A stretch of DNA of 64,000 nt from Blautia glucerasea. GTDB taxonomy: Bacteria; Bacillota; Clostridia; Lachnospirales; Lachnospiraceae. The notes under the pieces are model-generated. The model was not told where the DNA came from, made no database searches, and worked only from the letters and a program-made list of their open reading frames with translations. Positions 43,866-52,677 of this stretch are shown one piece after another. Position 1 is the stretch's first letter. Every line of letters begins with the position of its first letter. The translations under genes were made by a program, and so were the position numbers. The stretch spans positions 1-64,000 of the forward strand of contig NZ_JAJBMO010000017.1 in assembly GCF_020537505.1 (NCBI RefSeq). Direction: 5' to 3'.

Positions 43866-43997
43866 GGTAACATTCCGCGAGGTGTTTTTTGTGAACAAAG
43901 TTCACAGAAAACCCGAGAATTGCGGCGAGAAATCATGCTTTGCATGATTTCTATATGCATCGCGAAGCGTGTTACTGTGAATAGAGTGAACAGTAAC
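43866..43997. repeat. Palindromic repeat family A, copy 2 (inverted)
   Basis: Reverse complement of the element at 4216-4349 with small differences; contains the perfect hairpin GAAATCATGC-TTT-GCATGATTTC. It fills most of the gap between the orphan binding protein and the DUF5060 gene. Confidence 0.75.
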
Positions 43998-44044
43998 AAG
44001 GCTAATAAATTCCTACATTTTCTTAATAAAGTTGCATTGCAAAA

Positions 44045-44091
44045 CCCATGTTTCCTGGCTTATTATGGTATCAGAAAACATGGGCTTTTTT
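44045..44091 (+). terminator. Terminator before the DUF5060 gene
   Basis: CCCATGTTT (44045-44053) pairs with AAACATGGG (44076-44084), followed by CTTTTTTG. It lies 300 bp after the binding-protein stop and 44 bp before the next gene, so it may act as an attenuator for the latter. Confidence 0.65.
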
Positions 44092-44134
44092 GCTTATGGA
44101 AAAGGAGAATTTTTAGTAAAAGGAGTATTGGATT

Positions 44135-45691
44135 ATGGGTTTAGACTATGCAAAAACAATAGAAAAATGGGATGTTTTAGAAGTAACAGTAAATGGTCCA
44201 AAGGAGGGAAATCCTTTCTGTGACCAGTGGATCAAAGGTACTTTTTGCTGTAAAAATGAGAAGAAAACTGTAGATGGTTTTTATGATGGAGATGGTGTTT
44301 ATAAAGTAAGATTTATGCCGTCTTTTGTGGACGAGTATACCCTTGAAATCGAGGCTTCCTTTGATATTAAGGAGGGGACAGCAGAAAAATGTGCTGTCAG
44401 AAATATACTGACCGGCAGTTTCACTGTAACTTCTCCTTCTGCGGACAACCATGGTCCGGTTCGTGTTGCAGGTACCTATTATCTTGCCTATGAGGACGGA
44501 ACACCCTATCACTGCATTGGAACTACCTGTTATGTATGGAATCTGCAGAACGAAGAATTACAGAAACAGACGCTGAAAACTCTGGAAGAAAATGCTTTTA
44601 ACAAGATCCGTTTCTGTATTTTCCCCAAGCACTATGACTACAATCTTCATGAGCCAATTACCTATCCTTATGAGGGAACACCCTGCGACAGCTCTGTGTT
44701 AAATGAGAATAATTTCGCAGAATACAATGGCTGTGCACCTGGCAATGACTGGGACTTTACCAGATTCAATCCGGCCCATTTCCAGCATATTGAAAAGTGT
44801 ATTCAGGCACTTATGAATCTGGGAATCGAGGCAGATCTGATTGTTATGCACCCATATGACAGATGGGGCTTTTCCATGATGAAAGCAGAGGATGATGACC
44901 GCTACTGGAAGTATGTGCTGGCACGTTTTTCCGCATATCGGAATGTGTGGTGGTCCCTGGCTAATGAGTATGATCTGATGCATGAGAAGACTCTTTCTGA
45001 CTGGGAAAGATATGCCAGCATTATCTGCAAAAAGGATCCTTACCATCATCTCAGATCCATCCATAACTGCAAGGCGTACTATGATTATAACCTGCCCTGG
45101 GTAACTCACTGCAGTATCCAGAGAACGGAGACCTATCGTTCTTCCGAACTGGTAAATGAGTGGCGCGAGAAATATCATAAGCCTGTAATTCTGGACGAAA
45201 TCTGCTATGAGGGCAACATCCAGTTTGGCTGGGGAAATATCAGCGGTGAGGAAATGACAAGAAGATTCTGGGAGGCATTCTGCCGTGGTGGATACCCGGG
45301 ACACGGTGAAACCTATCTCAGTCCGGATCGTATTCTCTGGTGGTCTCATGGCGGCGTTCTTCATGGAACCTCACCGGAGCGTATCAGATTTCTTGCAAAA
45401 ATCATGGAAGAAACACCGGGACTTGGCGTGGAACCTATGCCCTGCAAATGGGATGAGGTTGCCTGCCGTGCTGCCGGTTTCCCGGCAAGGAAAGATTATT
45501 TTATTTACTATTATTCTTTTATGCGACCGGGCTTCCGGGATTTCTACTTTGATGATACTACAGAGTATCAGGTGGAAATTATCGATACCTGGGAAATGAC
45601 CATTACAGATGGTGGAATTCATAAAGGAAAGTTCCGAGTGAAGCTGCCGGGAAAAGAGTATATGGCAGTGCGCCTGCGGGTAGTGAAATAA
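44135..45691 (+). CDS. DUF5060/DUF4038/DUF5605 glycoside hydrolase
   Basis: 518 aa with no signal peptide. An N-terminal DUF5060 beta-sandwich (EKWDVLEVTVNGPKEGNPF) is followed by a TIM barrel (DGTPYHCIGTTCYVW, RFCIFPKHYDYN) with a likely acid Glu in SLANEYDLM (about residue 277) and nucleophile Glu in VILDEICYEG (about 354), then a small C-terminal DUF5605 domain. Enzymes of this group are cytoplasmic exo-acting glycosidases of clan GH-A in gut bacteria; specificity is not settled. AAAGGAG lies 10 nt before the ATG. It ends the glycan locus. Confidence 0.8.
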   Translation: MGLDYAKTIEKWDVLEVTVNGPKEGNPFCDQWIKGTFCCKNEKKTVDGFYDGDGVYKVRFMPSFVDEYTLEIEASFDIKEGTAEKCAVRNILTGSFTVTSPSADNHGPVRVAGTYYLAYEDGTPYHCIGTTCYVWNLQNEELQKQTLKTLEENAFNKIRFCIFPKHYDYNLHEPITYPYEGTPCDSSVLNENNFAEYNGCAPGNDWDFTRFNPAHFQHIEKCIQALMNLGIEADLIVMHPYDRWGFSMMKAEDDDRYWKYVLARFSAYRNVWWSLANEYDLMHEKTLSDWERYASIICKKDPYHHLRSIHNCKAYYDYNLPWVTHCSIQRTETYRSSELVNEWREKYHKPVILDEICYEGNIQFGWGNISGEEMTRRFWEAFCRGGYPGHGETYLSPDRILWWSHGGVLHGTSPERIRFLAKIMEETPGLGVEPMPCKWDEVACRAAGFPARKDYFIYYYSFMRPGFRDFYFDDTTEYQVEIIDTWEMTITDGGIHKGKFRVKLPGKEYMAVRLRVVK

Positions 45692-45706
45692 TAACCATAT
45701 TCATAC

Positions 45707-45740
45707 AAAAAGCTCAGTTGTGTATGCAGCTGGGCTTTTT
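45707..45740 (+). terminator. Terminator of the glycan locus
   Basis: AAAAAGCTCAGTTG (45707-45720) and CAGCTGGGCTTTTT (45727-45740) form a 14-bp stem with a 6-nt loop and G-U pairs, ending in T5. Confidence 0.8.
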
Positions 45741-45753
45741 GAGCATAAAATTC

Positions 45754-45782
45754 TTGAATCGTTTTTCTGAATTTGTTATGAT
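45754..45782 (+). promoter_or_regulatory. Promoter of the MATE gene
   Basis: TTGAAT (45754-45759), exactly 17 nt, TATGAT (45777-45782), 60 bp before the start codon. Confidence 0.65.
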
Positions 45783-45841
45783 TCATATTAGAATTTATGA
45801 GAAATAAACAGAAATATTTTTAAACAGGGGAGGAGATTTTT

Positions 45842-47212
45842 TTGGAAGAAACAAACATCAGTCAGGAGCAAAATCCATTGGGAACGGCTCCGGTAGGTGG
45901 TTTGATCGGGAAATTTGCAATTCCGGCAATTATCAGCATGCTGGTCAGTGCTTTGTACAATATTGTGGACCAGATTTTCATTGGTCAGGGCGTTGGAATG
46001 CTGGGAAATGCGGCTACAAATGTTGCATTTCCTGTAACAACTATTGCAACGGCGTTAGCACTGCTTCTGGGAATTGGAGGTGCGTCTAACTATAACCTGG
46101 AAATGGGCGCCGGAAGAGAGAAGAAGGCAAGCTCCATAGCCGGAACGGCGCTTTCCACACTGGTGATCACAGGTGTGATTCTGGCAGTGGCAGTACTTCT
46201 GTTTTTGCGTCCGCTTCTAAGCTTATTTGGTGCAACGACAGACGTTATGTCCTATGCGGTGGATTATCTTGGGATCACAGCTGTGGGACTTCCTTTTTAT
46301 GCATTATCCATTGGAGGAAATCATATTGTCCGCGCAGACAGAAGCCCCACATATTCTATGACCTGTGTTCTTACAGGTGCCATCATTAACACAATTCTGG
46401 ATCCCCTTTTCATCTTTGGGTTTGGTTGGGGAATCAAGGGTGCTGCCTGGGCAACGGTGATCGGACAGGTTATTTCCGGAATTTTGGTGGTTATTTATTT
46501 TGGAAAATTTCGTAAAATGTATCTGGAGATGAGCATGTTGAAGCCTTCTTCAGAGTGTCTGAAAGCCATTATTTCGCTCGGAATGGCGTCCTGTATTAAT
46601 CAGATCGCTATGGCAATTGTTCAGATTGTACTAAACAATATTTTACGTTATTACGGCGGTTTATCTGTTTATGGAAGTGATATTCCAATCGCCTGTGTAG
46701 GAGTTATTTCAAAAGTAAACCAGGTGTTTATGGCGATTTGTATTGGAATTTCACAGGGCTGTCAGCCAATCTGGGGCTTTAATTATGGAGCAAAAAAATA
46801 CGACAGGGTAAGGCTGGCATACCGTCATTCTGTGATTGCATGTACTGCGATTGCAACTGTATTTTTCCTTTGTTTCCAGTTGTTTCCCCACCAGATTGTA
46901 AGCATTTTTGGAACCGGAAGTGACCTTTATTTCCAGTTTGCAGAACGCTATCTGAAGATTTTTATGTTTATGACATTTGCAAATGGGATTCAGCCAATGT
47001 CCTCAGGATTTTTTACATCCATTGGAAAGGCAAAGCTTGGAATCGTCATGTCCCTGACCAGGCAGGTGCTGTTTCTTTTGCCGTTGATTATTGTTTTCTC
47101 ATTGATAATGGGAATTGACGGAGTTATGTATGCAGGACCGATCGCAGATGCAGCTGCATTTGCACTGGCAATATTGTTCGCAAGAAGAGAGCTTAGAGCT
47201 ATGAAGGAATAA
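45842..47212 (+). CDS. MATE-family efflux transporter (TTG start)
   Basis: The frame starts at TTG 45842 behind a strong GGGGAGGAG; no ATG fits. The 456-aa protein has about twelve transmembrane helices in two homologous halves (PVGGLIGKFAIPAIISMLVS at the start, ISLGMASCINQIAMAIVQIV in the middle), the layout of sodium- or proton-driven multidrug exporters of the MATE/DinF type. It has its own promoter and stands apart from the glycan locus. Substrate unknown. A long imperfect hairpin (CCATGAAT with ATTCATGG inside) follows the stop at about 47235-47305. Confidence 0.85.
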   Translation: MEETNISQEQNPLGTAPVGGLIGKFAIPAIISMLVSALYNIVDQIFIGQGVGMLGNAATNVAFPVTTIATALALLLGIGGASNYNLEMGAGREKKASSIAGTALSTLVITGVILAVAVLLFLRPLLSLFGATTDVMSYAVDYLGITAVGLPFYALSIGGNHIVRADRSPTYSMTCVLTGAIINTILDPLFIFGFGWGIKGAAWATVIGQVISGILVVIYFGKFRKMYLEMSMLKPSSECLKAIISLGMASCINQIAMAIVQIVLNNILRYYGGLSVYGSDIPIACVGVISKVNQVFMAICIGISQGCQPIWGFNYGAKKYDRVRLAYRHSVIACTAIATVFFLCFQLFPHQIVSIFGTGSDLYFQFAERYLKIFMFMTFANGIQPMSSGFFTSIGKAKLGIVMSLTRQVLFLLPLIIVFSLIMGIDGVMYAGPIADAAAFALAILFARRELRAMKE

Positions 47213-47305
47213 AGGTGTTTTACAATGAAAGTCCCGGATAGCAGCCATGAATGGGCCATGTTTGTATGAGCAAATTCATGGCTCATCTATAGCTGTCGTC
47301 CGGGT

Positions 47306-47350
47306 TGGAGCGTGTTTAAAAAATCATTTCCGTAAGCTGCACGCTCCACT
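47306..47350. repeat. Repeat family C, one arm
   Basis: GGAGCGTGTTTAAAAAATC followed by ATTTCCGTAAGCTGCACGC and TCCACTTTTGGGGA matches the left arm and loop of the elements at 49905 and 13301; the right arm is missing. Confidence 0.55.
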
Positions 47351-47362
47351 TTTGGGGATATT

Positions 47363-49306
47363 TTACCCGATTAATTGCTCAAATTTTGCCATTTCCATGG
47401 GCTTATAATAATAATAGCCCTGTAGTTCATCGCATCCCTCAACTACCAGGAAGTCTACCATTTCTTTGGTTTCTACCCCTTCACATACAATAAACTTATT
47501 AGTCCTTTTCAGTAGATGAAAAATCTCCTGCAGCACGATTTTTCCATTCTCTGTGAGCCTATCTGAAAGGAATTTCTTGTCGATTTTTACCTCGTCAAAC
47601 AGGATATCCTTTAATGTATTTAAGGAAGAATATCCAGAGCCGAAATCATCCATAGAGATTCGAATGTTTTTTTCATGGAAGAAGCGGATCATGTGATTAA
47701 CCGCTTCAATATTATGAATATAAGTAGATTCCGTAATCTCAAAAACTAAATATTGAGAGGGAATTTCATATTTCTGGATTAAATGCGAAACCTTTTCTGT
47801 GAATGTGTGGATTTTTCGAAAATGAACCGGAGATACATTCAGGGACAGAGACAACAGCTTAAGCCCTTTTTCCCGTCTGTCTGTCAGCCACTGAAATGCT
47901 GTTTCATAAACATAATAATCCAGAGCTTCAATCTCCCCGGTTTCTTCCAAAATAGGAAGAAAACTGTCTGGAAACCACAGGTCTCCATTTGCTCTCTTCC
48001 AACGGACAAGTACTTCTGCACTGGCAATTTTCTGCTCCCTTCCGCTGATTTTTGGTTGGAAATAAATCTGAAATTCTTTCTTCCCAAGTGCTTCCTTAAA
48101 AGAGTGAATAGTGTCTGCACGTTTCTGTTCAGCAAGAGCAATTTCTCTTGTATATTCGCACACACCGCAAAGCTTATCCTTCGCCTTTATGCGGACGATA
48201 TTGGAGTGCGAAATAATTTCTTCGCCTGGAATTTTCGTGTTTTCCAGATAATAAATACCAGTGTTCAGGGAAAGATAATTAACAGGATAAGCAGACAGAA
48301 CTTCTTTTGTAGTCTGCTTGTTAGACTCAATAATTTGTTTTTTAACAGCTGTATGCTCCGCTCCGGTAATGTCAATAACAGCTACAAAGATATCTGAATG
48401 ATACCTGTTTACAAACAAGGTTTGTGGAAAAAGTTCCATCTTTTTCAGAATAAAATTCAGAATACCAGTCCCGGTTTCATACCCCCAATAGTCATTAATA
48501 AGGTGAAAATTGCTTACATCTGTCATTAGAAAAGCATACTTTTTTTCACCGTTGCTATTATTTAAAATAGTAAAAAGTTTCTCTTTCAAAGACTCTGTAG
48601 AGATACTTTCTGCCAGTCGATTCCGGCAAAACTCCTGTGGCTTTTTTGCCATTTGTTCCTTTTTATAACGCTTGTCCTGATACATTTTCTGATCGGCAAT
48701 CTGTAGAAGATCCATGATCAGGTAGTAGTGATTTTTGCAGCTGATATCGTATCCGACTGCATAGCTGATAGGATGGTCAGCTGTTTGATTATACACATCC
48801 AGCATGGATTGGAGCTGAATATTCATCTGCTCCAGCTGAGACCAGGTGGCGTGATTTTGCACGATCACGAACTCATCGCCTCCGAATCTGGCGAGAAAAC
48901 TATCCTCAGTGAGTATCCGTGTCAGGTAAGAAGCAAAGGTCTGAATAAACACATCCCCCTGTTCGTGACCATATGTATCGTTGATCTTTTTCAGATTGTT
49001 CAGATCGAACATCATGACACCCACATTCAAGGTATCGTCTGCATTCTGAAGCTGCTGCAGCTTCTTTTCCAATGATTTTTTATCGTGGACGCCTGCTACG
49101 TCAAAGCCGGAACTTCGGATCATATTTCTGAGATAATCTCCTAAAGTAAGGGAAACTGCACATCCCACAAGGGATAAAATAATCAGAAATGCAAAGGTTT
49201 TCTGACTTATTCCGCGTCTGTGACGAGTAATTAATGCAGTCAAAAATACAATATAAAATGTTGTCTGCAGGTAGCAGAGTTTCATAATTGTTTTGTTTTT
49301 TTCCAT
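47363..49306 (-). CDS. Membrane GGDEF - degenerate GGDEF - EAL protein
   Basis: 647 aa. Two N-terminal transmembrane helices (about 10-25 and 36-55) are followed by a diguanylate cyclase domain with intact RFGGDEF (about 140-146). A second GGDEF fold has NRYHSDIFVAV in place of the active loop, so it is inactive. The C-terminal EAL domain has AEVLVRW (EVL instead of EAL, about 428), LNVSPVHF, FEITES, DDFGSGYSS and CEGVET. It can therefore probably make cyclic di-GMP, and the EAL part keeps the metal residues needed to break it down. The opposing activities suggest switching by the membrane sensor or by the degenerate domain. Confidence 0.85.
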   Translation of the reverse strand: MEKNKTIMKLCYLQTTFYIVFLTALITRHRRGISQKTFAFLIILSLVGCAVSLTLGDYLRNMIRSSGFDVAGVHDKKSLEKKLQQLQNADDTLNVGVMMFDLNNLKKINDTYGHEQGDVFIQTFASYLTRILTEDSFLARFGGDEFVIVQNHATWSQLEQMNIQLQSMLDVYNQTADHPISYAVGYDISCKNHYYLIMDLLQIADQKMYQDKRYKKEQMAKKPQEFCRNRLAESISTESLKEKLFTILNNSNGEKKYAFLMTDVSNFHLINDYWGYETGTGILNFILKKMELFPQTLFVNRYHSDIFVAVIDITGAEHTAVKKQIIESNKQTTKEVLSAYPVNYLSLNTGIYYLENTKIPGEEIISHSNIVRIKAKDKLCGVCEYTREIALAEQKRADTIHSFKEALGKKEFQIYFQPKISGREQKIASAEVLVRWKRANGDLWFPDSFLPILEETGEIEALDYYVYETAFQWLTDRREKGLKLLSLSLNVSPVHFRKIHTFTEKVSHLIQKYEIPSQYLVFEITESTYIHNIEAVNHMIRFFHEKNIRISMDDFGSGYSSLNTLKDILFDEVKIDKKFLSDRLTENGKIVLQEIFHLLKRTNKFIVCEGVETKEMVDFLVVEGCDELQGYYYYKPMEMAKFEQLIG

Positions 49307-49417
49307 ACATTTCTCCAGTATATAGTGCCTGATATTTCACTTGTAACTATTTGGAAGACAGCATTTTGCGGAGGGCGTAACTGTGAAGATACTGAACAGT
49401 TACTCTCTGTTTTTTAA

Positions 49418-49636
49418 TTAGCCTGCGTATACAATAATTTTCTTGGCAAGCTCCTTATCCAGGCCGATTTTGCTGCCCTTTACCATAACCACATAATACC
49501 CGTGTAATTCTGATAAAATCGTAACCTGCGTTCCTGGGACAAAGCCTAGGGATTCCAGATAATGCCGCTGTTTTTCCAGTCCGCACACCTTATTAATGAT
49601 ATAAAAATGGTTAAACTCAGTTAAACTTAAAGGCAT
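49418..49636 (-). CDS. feoA: Stand-alone FeoA-domain protein
   Basis: 72 aa, an SH3-like FeoA domain (HYLESLGFVPGTQVTILSEL, VVMVKGSKIGLDKELAKKI). FeoA proteins bind FeoB and assist ferrous-iron uptake; no feoB lies in the window. AAAGGAGG precedes the ATG at 9 nt. The upstream inverted repeat GTTAG-6 nt-CTAAC just after a TATACT box suggests metal-dependent control. The neighbouring Fe-S genes fit an iron theme but are divergent and separated by repeats. Confidence 0.8.
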   Translation of the reverse strand: MPLSLTEFNHFYIINKVCGLEKQRHYLESLGFVPGTQVTILSELHGYYVVMVKGSKIGLDKELAKKIIVYAG

Positions 49637-49659
49637 TGTGACGACCTCCTTTAAATAAC

Positions 49660-49685
49660 GTTAGCAAAGACTAACATAGTATAAC
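49660..49685 (-). promoter_or_regulatory. feoA -10 box and candidate metal-regulator operator
   Basis: On the minus strand TATACT (49680-49685) is followed by GTTAG-TCTTTG-CTAAC (49675-49660), an inverted repeat covering the expected transcription start. The half-site TTAG resembles DtxR/IdeR/MntR sites; which regulator binds is inference. Confidence 0.5.
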
Positions 49686-49755
49686 ACGCATTTCATACAG
49701 ATGGTATAGAAAATACATTTTTGAGAAATTTTTTCAGTAGATGTTTGCAGAGAAC

Positions 49756-49831
49756 CTCGGCGCGAAATCATGCGAATACATGATTTTTGCGCATCGCGAA
49801 GCGTGTTGCCGGTTACGGAGTAAACCGTAAC
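49756..49831. repeat. Repeat family A, partial copy
   Basis: CGCGAAATCATGCGAATACATGATTTT, split here as GCGAAATCATGCG and ATACATGATTTT, then GCGCATCGCGAAGCGTGTTG and a closing GGTTACGGAG-TAAACCGTAAC. It matches the right half of copies 1 and 2. Smaller end fragments occur at 15314-15334, 53633-53652 and 60464-60478. Confidence 0.6.
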
Positions 49832-49904
49832 ATCGGAAATAAGTATTTTCAGAAGTAAGGAAAATCAGACGTTTATTTTACGTGAGACATATGTTACAAT
49901 GCTT

Positions 49905-49979
49905 TAGAGCATGTCTGAAAGATCATTTCCGCAAATTGTGACGCACATCTTGCAGAAAGCCTTTTTCAAACACGCTCTA
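49905..49979. repeat. Palindromic repeat family C, full copy
   Basis: TAGAGCATGTCTGAAA (49905-49920) and the complement of TAGAGCGTGTTTGAAA (49964-49979) are 16-bp inverted ends with two differences, enclosing TTTCCGCAAATTGTGACGC. It directly abuts the TTGACA box at 49981. Confidence 0.65.
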
Positions 49980-49980
49980 G

Positions 49981-50009
49981 TTGACAATTTTTTTTATTTG
50001 GAGTACAGT
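49981..50009 (+). promoter_or_regulatory. Promoter of the smsCB operon
   Basis: TTGACA (49981-49986), 17-nt T-rich spacer, TACAGT (50004-50009), 100 bp before smsC. The -10 box is weak; the -35 is perfect. Confidence 0.5.
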
Positions 50010-50109
50010 CCAAGAAGAGATAAAATCGTTATTGCTCAAAAGCAATCTTTTTCTGGAATTTCGGGCATAATTGGAGCAGTAATGTAAAATTAACAGAAGA
50101 GGTACGAAT

Positions 50110-50841
50110 ATGCTGAAAGTAAAGAACCTGACTTTTGAAGTGAATGAAGAAGGGAAAAAGCGCTGTCTGGTAAATCACATCAGCTTTGATGTTCAGGATG
50201 GGGAAATGCTGGTGATCACAGGACCGAACGGCGGTGGAAAATCCACCCTGGCCAAGGTGCTGGCTGGTATTGAGAAGGCAAACAGCGGGGAAATTTATCT
50301 GGATGATGAGAACATCACAGAATACGATATTGACCATCGCGCAAATGCAGGAATTGGCTATGCATTCCAGCAGCCACCCCGCTTTAAGGGTATGACCGTA
50401 GCAAGAATGTTATCTCTTGCAGCAGGAAAGGATTTAACGGAAAAAGAGAGCTGTGACCTTCTCTCAGCTGTAGGACTTTGTTCCGAAGATTATCTGAACC
50501 GTCAGCTGGATGGAACCCTTTCCGGCGGTGAGATGAAGCGAATTGAGATTGCTACAGTTTTGGCGAAGTCTCATAAAGTAAGCATTTTCGATGAACCTGA
50601 AGCAGGAATCGATTTGTGGAGCTTTTCCATGCTGATCAAACGCTTTGAGGAGATTCATCGTGAGAAAAAGGAATGCCTGATCCTGATTTCCCATCAGGAA
50701 AAAATCATCAATATGGCGGACAAGATCATGGTGATCGAAGACGGTGAAGTGAAGAAATATGGTACCAAAGAAGACGTTTTCCCAACCTTATTCCAGCAGG
50801 AAAAATGTCAGAAATGTCTGAATGAAGGAGGAAAATGTTGA
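50110..50841 (+). CDS. smsC: SmsC, SufC-like ABC ATPase for Fe-S assembly
   Basis: 243 aa, a soluble ABC ATPase with Walker A GPNGGGKST (about residue 37), Q-loop GYAFQQPPRFKG, signature LSGGEMKR, Walker B VSIFDEPEAGID and H-loop ISHQ. The FDEPEAGID form and the lack of membrane partners mark it as SufC-like. Its only partner is the short SufB-like protein that overlaps its stop; SufS, SufU and SufD are absent. This is the two-gene SMS (SufBC-like minimal) system described as an ancestral iron-sulfur assembly machinery. The C terminus KCQKCLNEGGKC adds three Cys that could carry a metal or cluster. Confidence 0.85.
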   Translation: MLKVKNLTFEVNEEGKKRCLVNHISFDVQDGEMLVITGPNGGGKSTLAKVLAGIEKANSGEIYLDDENITEYDIDHRANAGIGYAFQQPPRFKGMTVARMLSLAAGKDLTEKESCDLLSAVGLCSEDYLNRQLDGTLSGGEMKRIEIATVLAKSHKVSIFDEPEAGIDLWSFSMLIKRFEEIHREKKECLILISHQEKIINMADKIMVIEDGEVKKYGTKEDVFPTLFQQEKCQKCLNEGGKC

Positions 50842-51764
50842 TGGTTAAAGTAGAAGAAACAACCCAGGGCGTGCTGGATAAGATCAGCGAAGGATTCGCG
50901 CAGAAGGGTGCTTTTAATCTCCGTCAAAACGGTATTTCCATTTGCCACGGTGATAGCGAGCACATCAAAATAAAGAAAAAAGAGGACAAGCCGGGAATCG
51001 ATATTTTCATTGATGGCGAGACGAAAGGGGAGAAGGTTTTTATCCCGGTGGTAGTCAGTGTGTCCGGAATGACAGACCTGGTTTACAATGATTTTTATGT
51101 GGCAGATGGTGCAGATGTAGACATTGTGGCAGGCTGCGGAATCCACAACAGCGGCTGCAATGACAGCCGTCACGATGGCATCCACACCTTCCATGTGGGC
51201 AAGAATGCCAATGTACATTACGAGGAAAAGCATTATGGTGAGGGCGAAGGAACCGGCAGCAGAGTGCTGAATCCGGTGACTAATATTGAACTTGGTGAGA
51301 ACTCTGTGTTCACCTTGGATACCGTTCAGATCAAGGGGGTTGACTCCACCATCCGTACTACAAATGTGTCAATGGATGCAGATTCCAAGCTGTTTGTTCT
51401 GGAGCGTCTGATGACTGACGGAGAGCAGAAAGCAGAGTCTGATATTGAAGTCTGTATGAATGGAGCGGGTTCTTCTGCACAGATTATTTCCCGTTCCGTT
51501 GGAAAAGGAAATTCCTCCCAGGTTTTCCATCCCAAGGCAGTTGGAAAGAATAAATGCCATGCCCATATCCAGTGTGATTCCATTATTATGGACCATGCCG
51601 AAGTAGGCTCCATCCCAGAGATTCAGGCGAAACATGTGGATGCTGCGATCATTCACGAGGCAGCAATCGGTCGAATCAACGATGAGCAGCTTTTGAAGCT
51701 GAGAACTCTTGGCATGACCGAGGCTGAGGCAGAAAATGTGATCATTGAGAACTTCCTGAGTTGA
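50841..51764 (+). CDS. smsB: SmsB, minimal SufB/SufD-like scaffold
   Basis: I use ATG 50841 (307 aa), overlapping the smsC stop as TGATG and 9 nt after GGAGG; ATG 50835 is too close to the site. The protein is a right-handed beta-helix of the SufBD family but about two-thirds of SufB length. Notable residues are GCGIHNSGCNDSRHDGIHTF, with two Cys and several His, KCHAHIQCDSII, and the conserved end HEAAIGRINDEQLLKLRTLG shared with SufB. It is the expected cluster-building scaffold, driven by SmsC. Confidence 0.85.
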   Translation: MVKVEETTQGVLDKISEGFAQKGAFNLRQNGISICHGDSEHIKIKKKEDKPGIDIFIDGETKGEKVFIPVVVSVSGMTDLVYNDFYVADGADVDIVAGCGIHNSGCNDSRHDGIHTFHVGKNANVHYEEKHYGEGEGTGSRVLNPVTNIELGENSVFTLDTVQIKGVDSTIRTTNVSMDADSKLFVLERLMTDGEQKAESDIEVCMNGAGSSAQIISRSVGKGNSSQVFHPKAVGKNKCHAHIQCDSIIMDHAEVGSIPEIQAKHVDAAIIHEAAIGRINDEQLLKLRTLGMTEAEAENVIIENFLS

Positions 51765-51789
51765 GAATATAAAGCTTTTGTGGAAATAA

Positions 51790-51832
51790 AATGCCAGGTG
51801 AGCTCTGAAAGGGCACTATCCTGGTATTTTTT
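51790..51832 (+). terminator. Terminator of smsCB
   Basis: AATGCCAGG (51790-51798) pairs with CCTGGTATT (51820-51828), one G-U pair, then TTTTTG. Confidence 0.7.
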
Positions 51833-51882
51833 GTCTCCAATTTTAATTACCCGATGTTACAATAAACACATCAGACAATAGA

Positions 51883-52677
51883 ATGGGAATGACGAAATAT
51901 GCCAAATTTACAAAGGCGGCTATGGCATATGCGGATTCCTTTATTTCCTGGATGAAACGGTGCTCGATCTTTCATAGACTGATGATGGTGGTCACACCTT
52001 ATACACTTCTTACGGTATTGCCGTTTGGGGCGCATTATGTGGCGAATGGAACACTTGCGGTTTCTGATTTTGTCATCTGTATTATTTCATCACTTGGAAT
52101 CGTTGGACCATCTGGTGGAGAAAAATCAACACTTTGCAATCTGATTGCCAGATTCTGGGATGTGGATTCCGAGGAAGTGACGCTTGGAGGCGTGAATGTA
52201 AAAGACTACAGCATGAACAGTCTGATGCGTGATTTTTCATTTGTATTTCAGTCTGTGTATTTGTTTGCAGATACTATTGAGAATAATATTAAATTCGGAC
52301 GTCAGGATGCAAGCCATGAGGAAGTGGTGGAAGTGGCAAAGAAAGCGTGCTGTCACGATTTCATCAGCAAACTTCATGATGGATACAATACAGTGATCGG
52401 AGAGAGAAGAGCTACACTTTCCGGTGGCGAGAAACAGCGTATTTCGATAGCCAGAGCAACCATGAAGGATGCAGTAGATGTACTTACAAAGGAAAAAACG
52501 ATTATTATGATTGCCCACAGATTAAAAACAGTCAGACATGCGGATCAGATTGTGGTTGTTGACAAAGGAAGGATTGTGCAGCAGGGAACACATGAGCAGC
52601 TAATGAAGCAGGAAGGTATCTATAAGAGATTTGTGGATGCAAGGCAGCAGGCGGTAAGCTGGAAACCGGCGCATTGA
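51883..52677 (+). pseudogene. ABC exporter shrunk by in-frame deletions
   Basis: One uninterrupted 264-codon frame that is nonetheless a broken gene. Residues 1-68 keep only a piece of the exporter membrane domain (LMMVVTPYTLLTVLPFGAHY). It then jumps to a Walker A that reads GPSGGEKST, with Glu where the invariant Gly should be. Q-loop and signature (LSGGEKQRISIARA) remain, but ARATMKDA joins directly to VDVLTKEKTIIMIAHR. The roughly 20 residues with Walker B and the catalytic Glu are gone. Without membrane domain and Walker B it cannot transport. It would be annotated as an intact ATPase by length alone. Confidence 0.8.

Noticed and set aside
47213..47305. Riboswitch after the MATE gene
   Set aside because: It is downstream of the gene and the long imperfect hairpin is better explained as transcript end structure.
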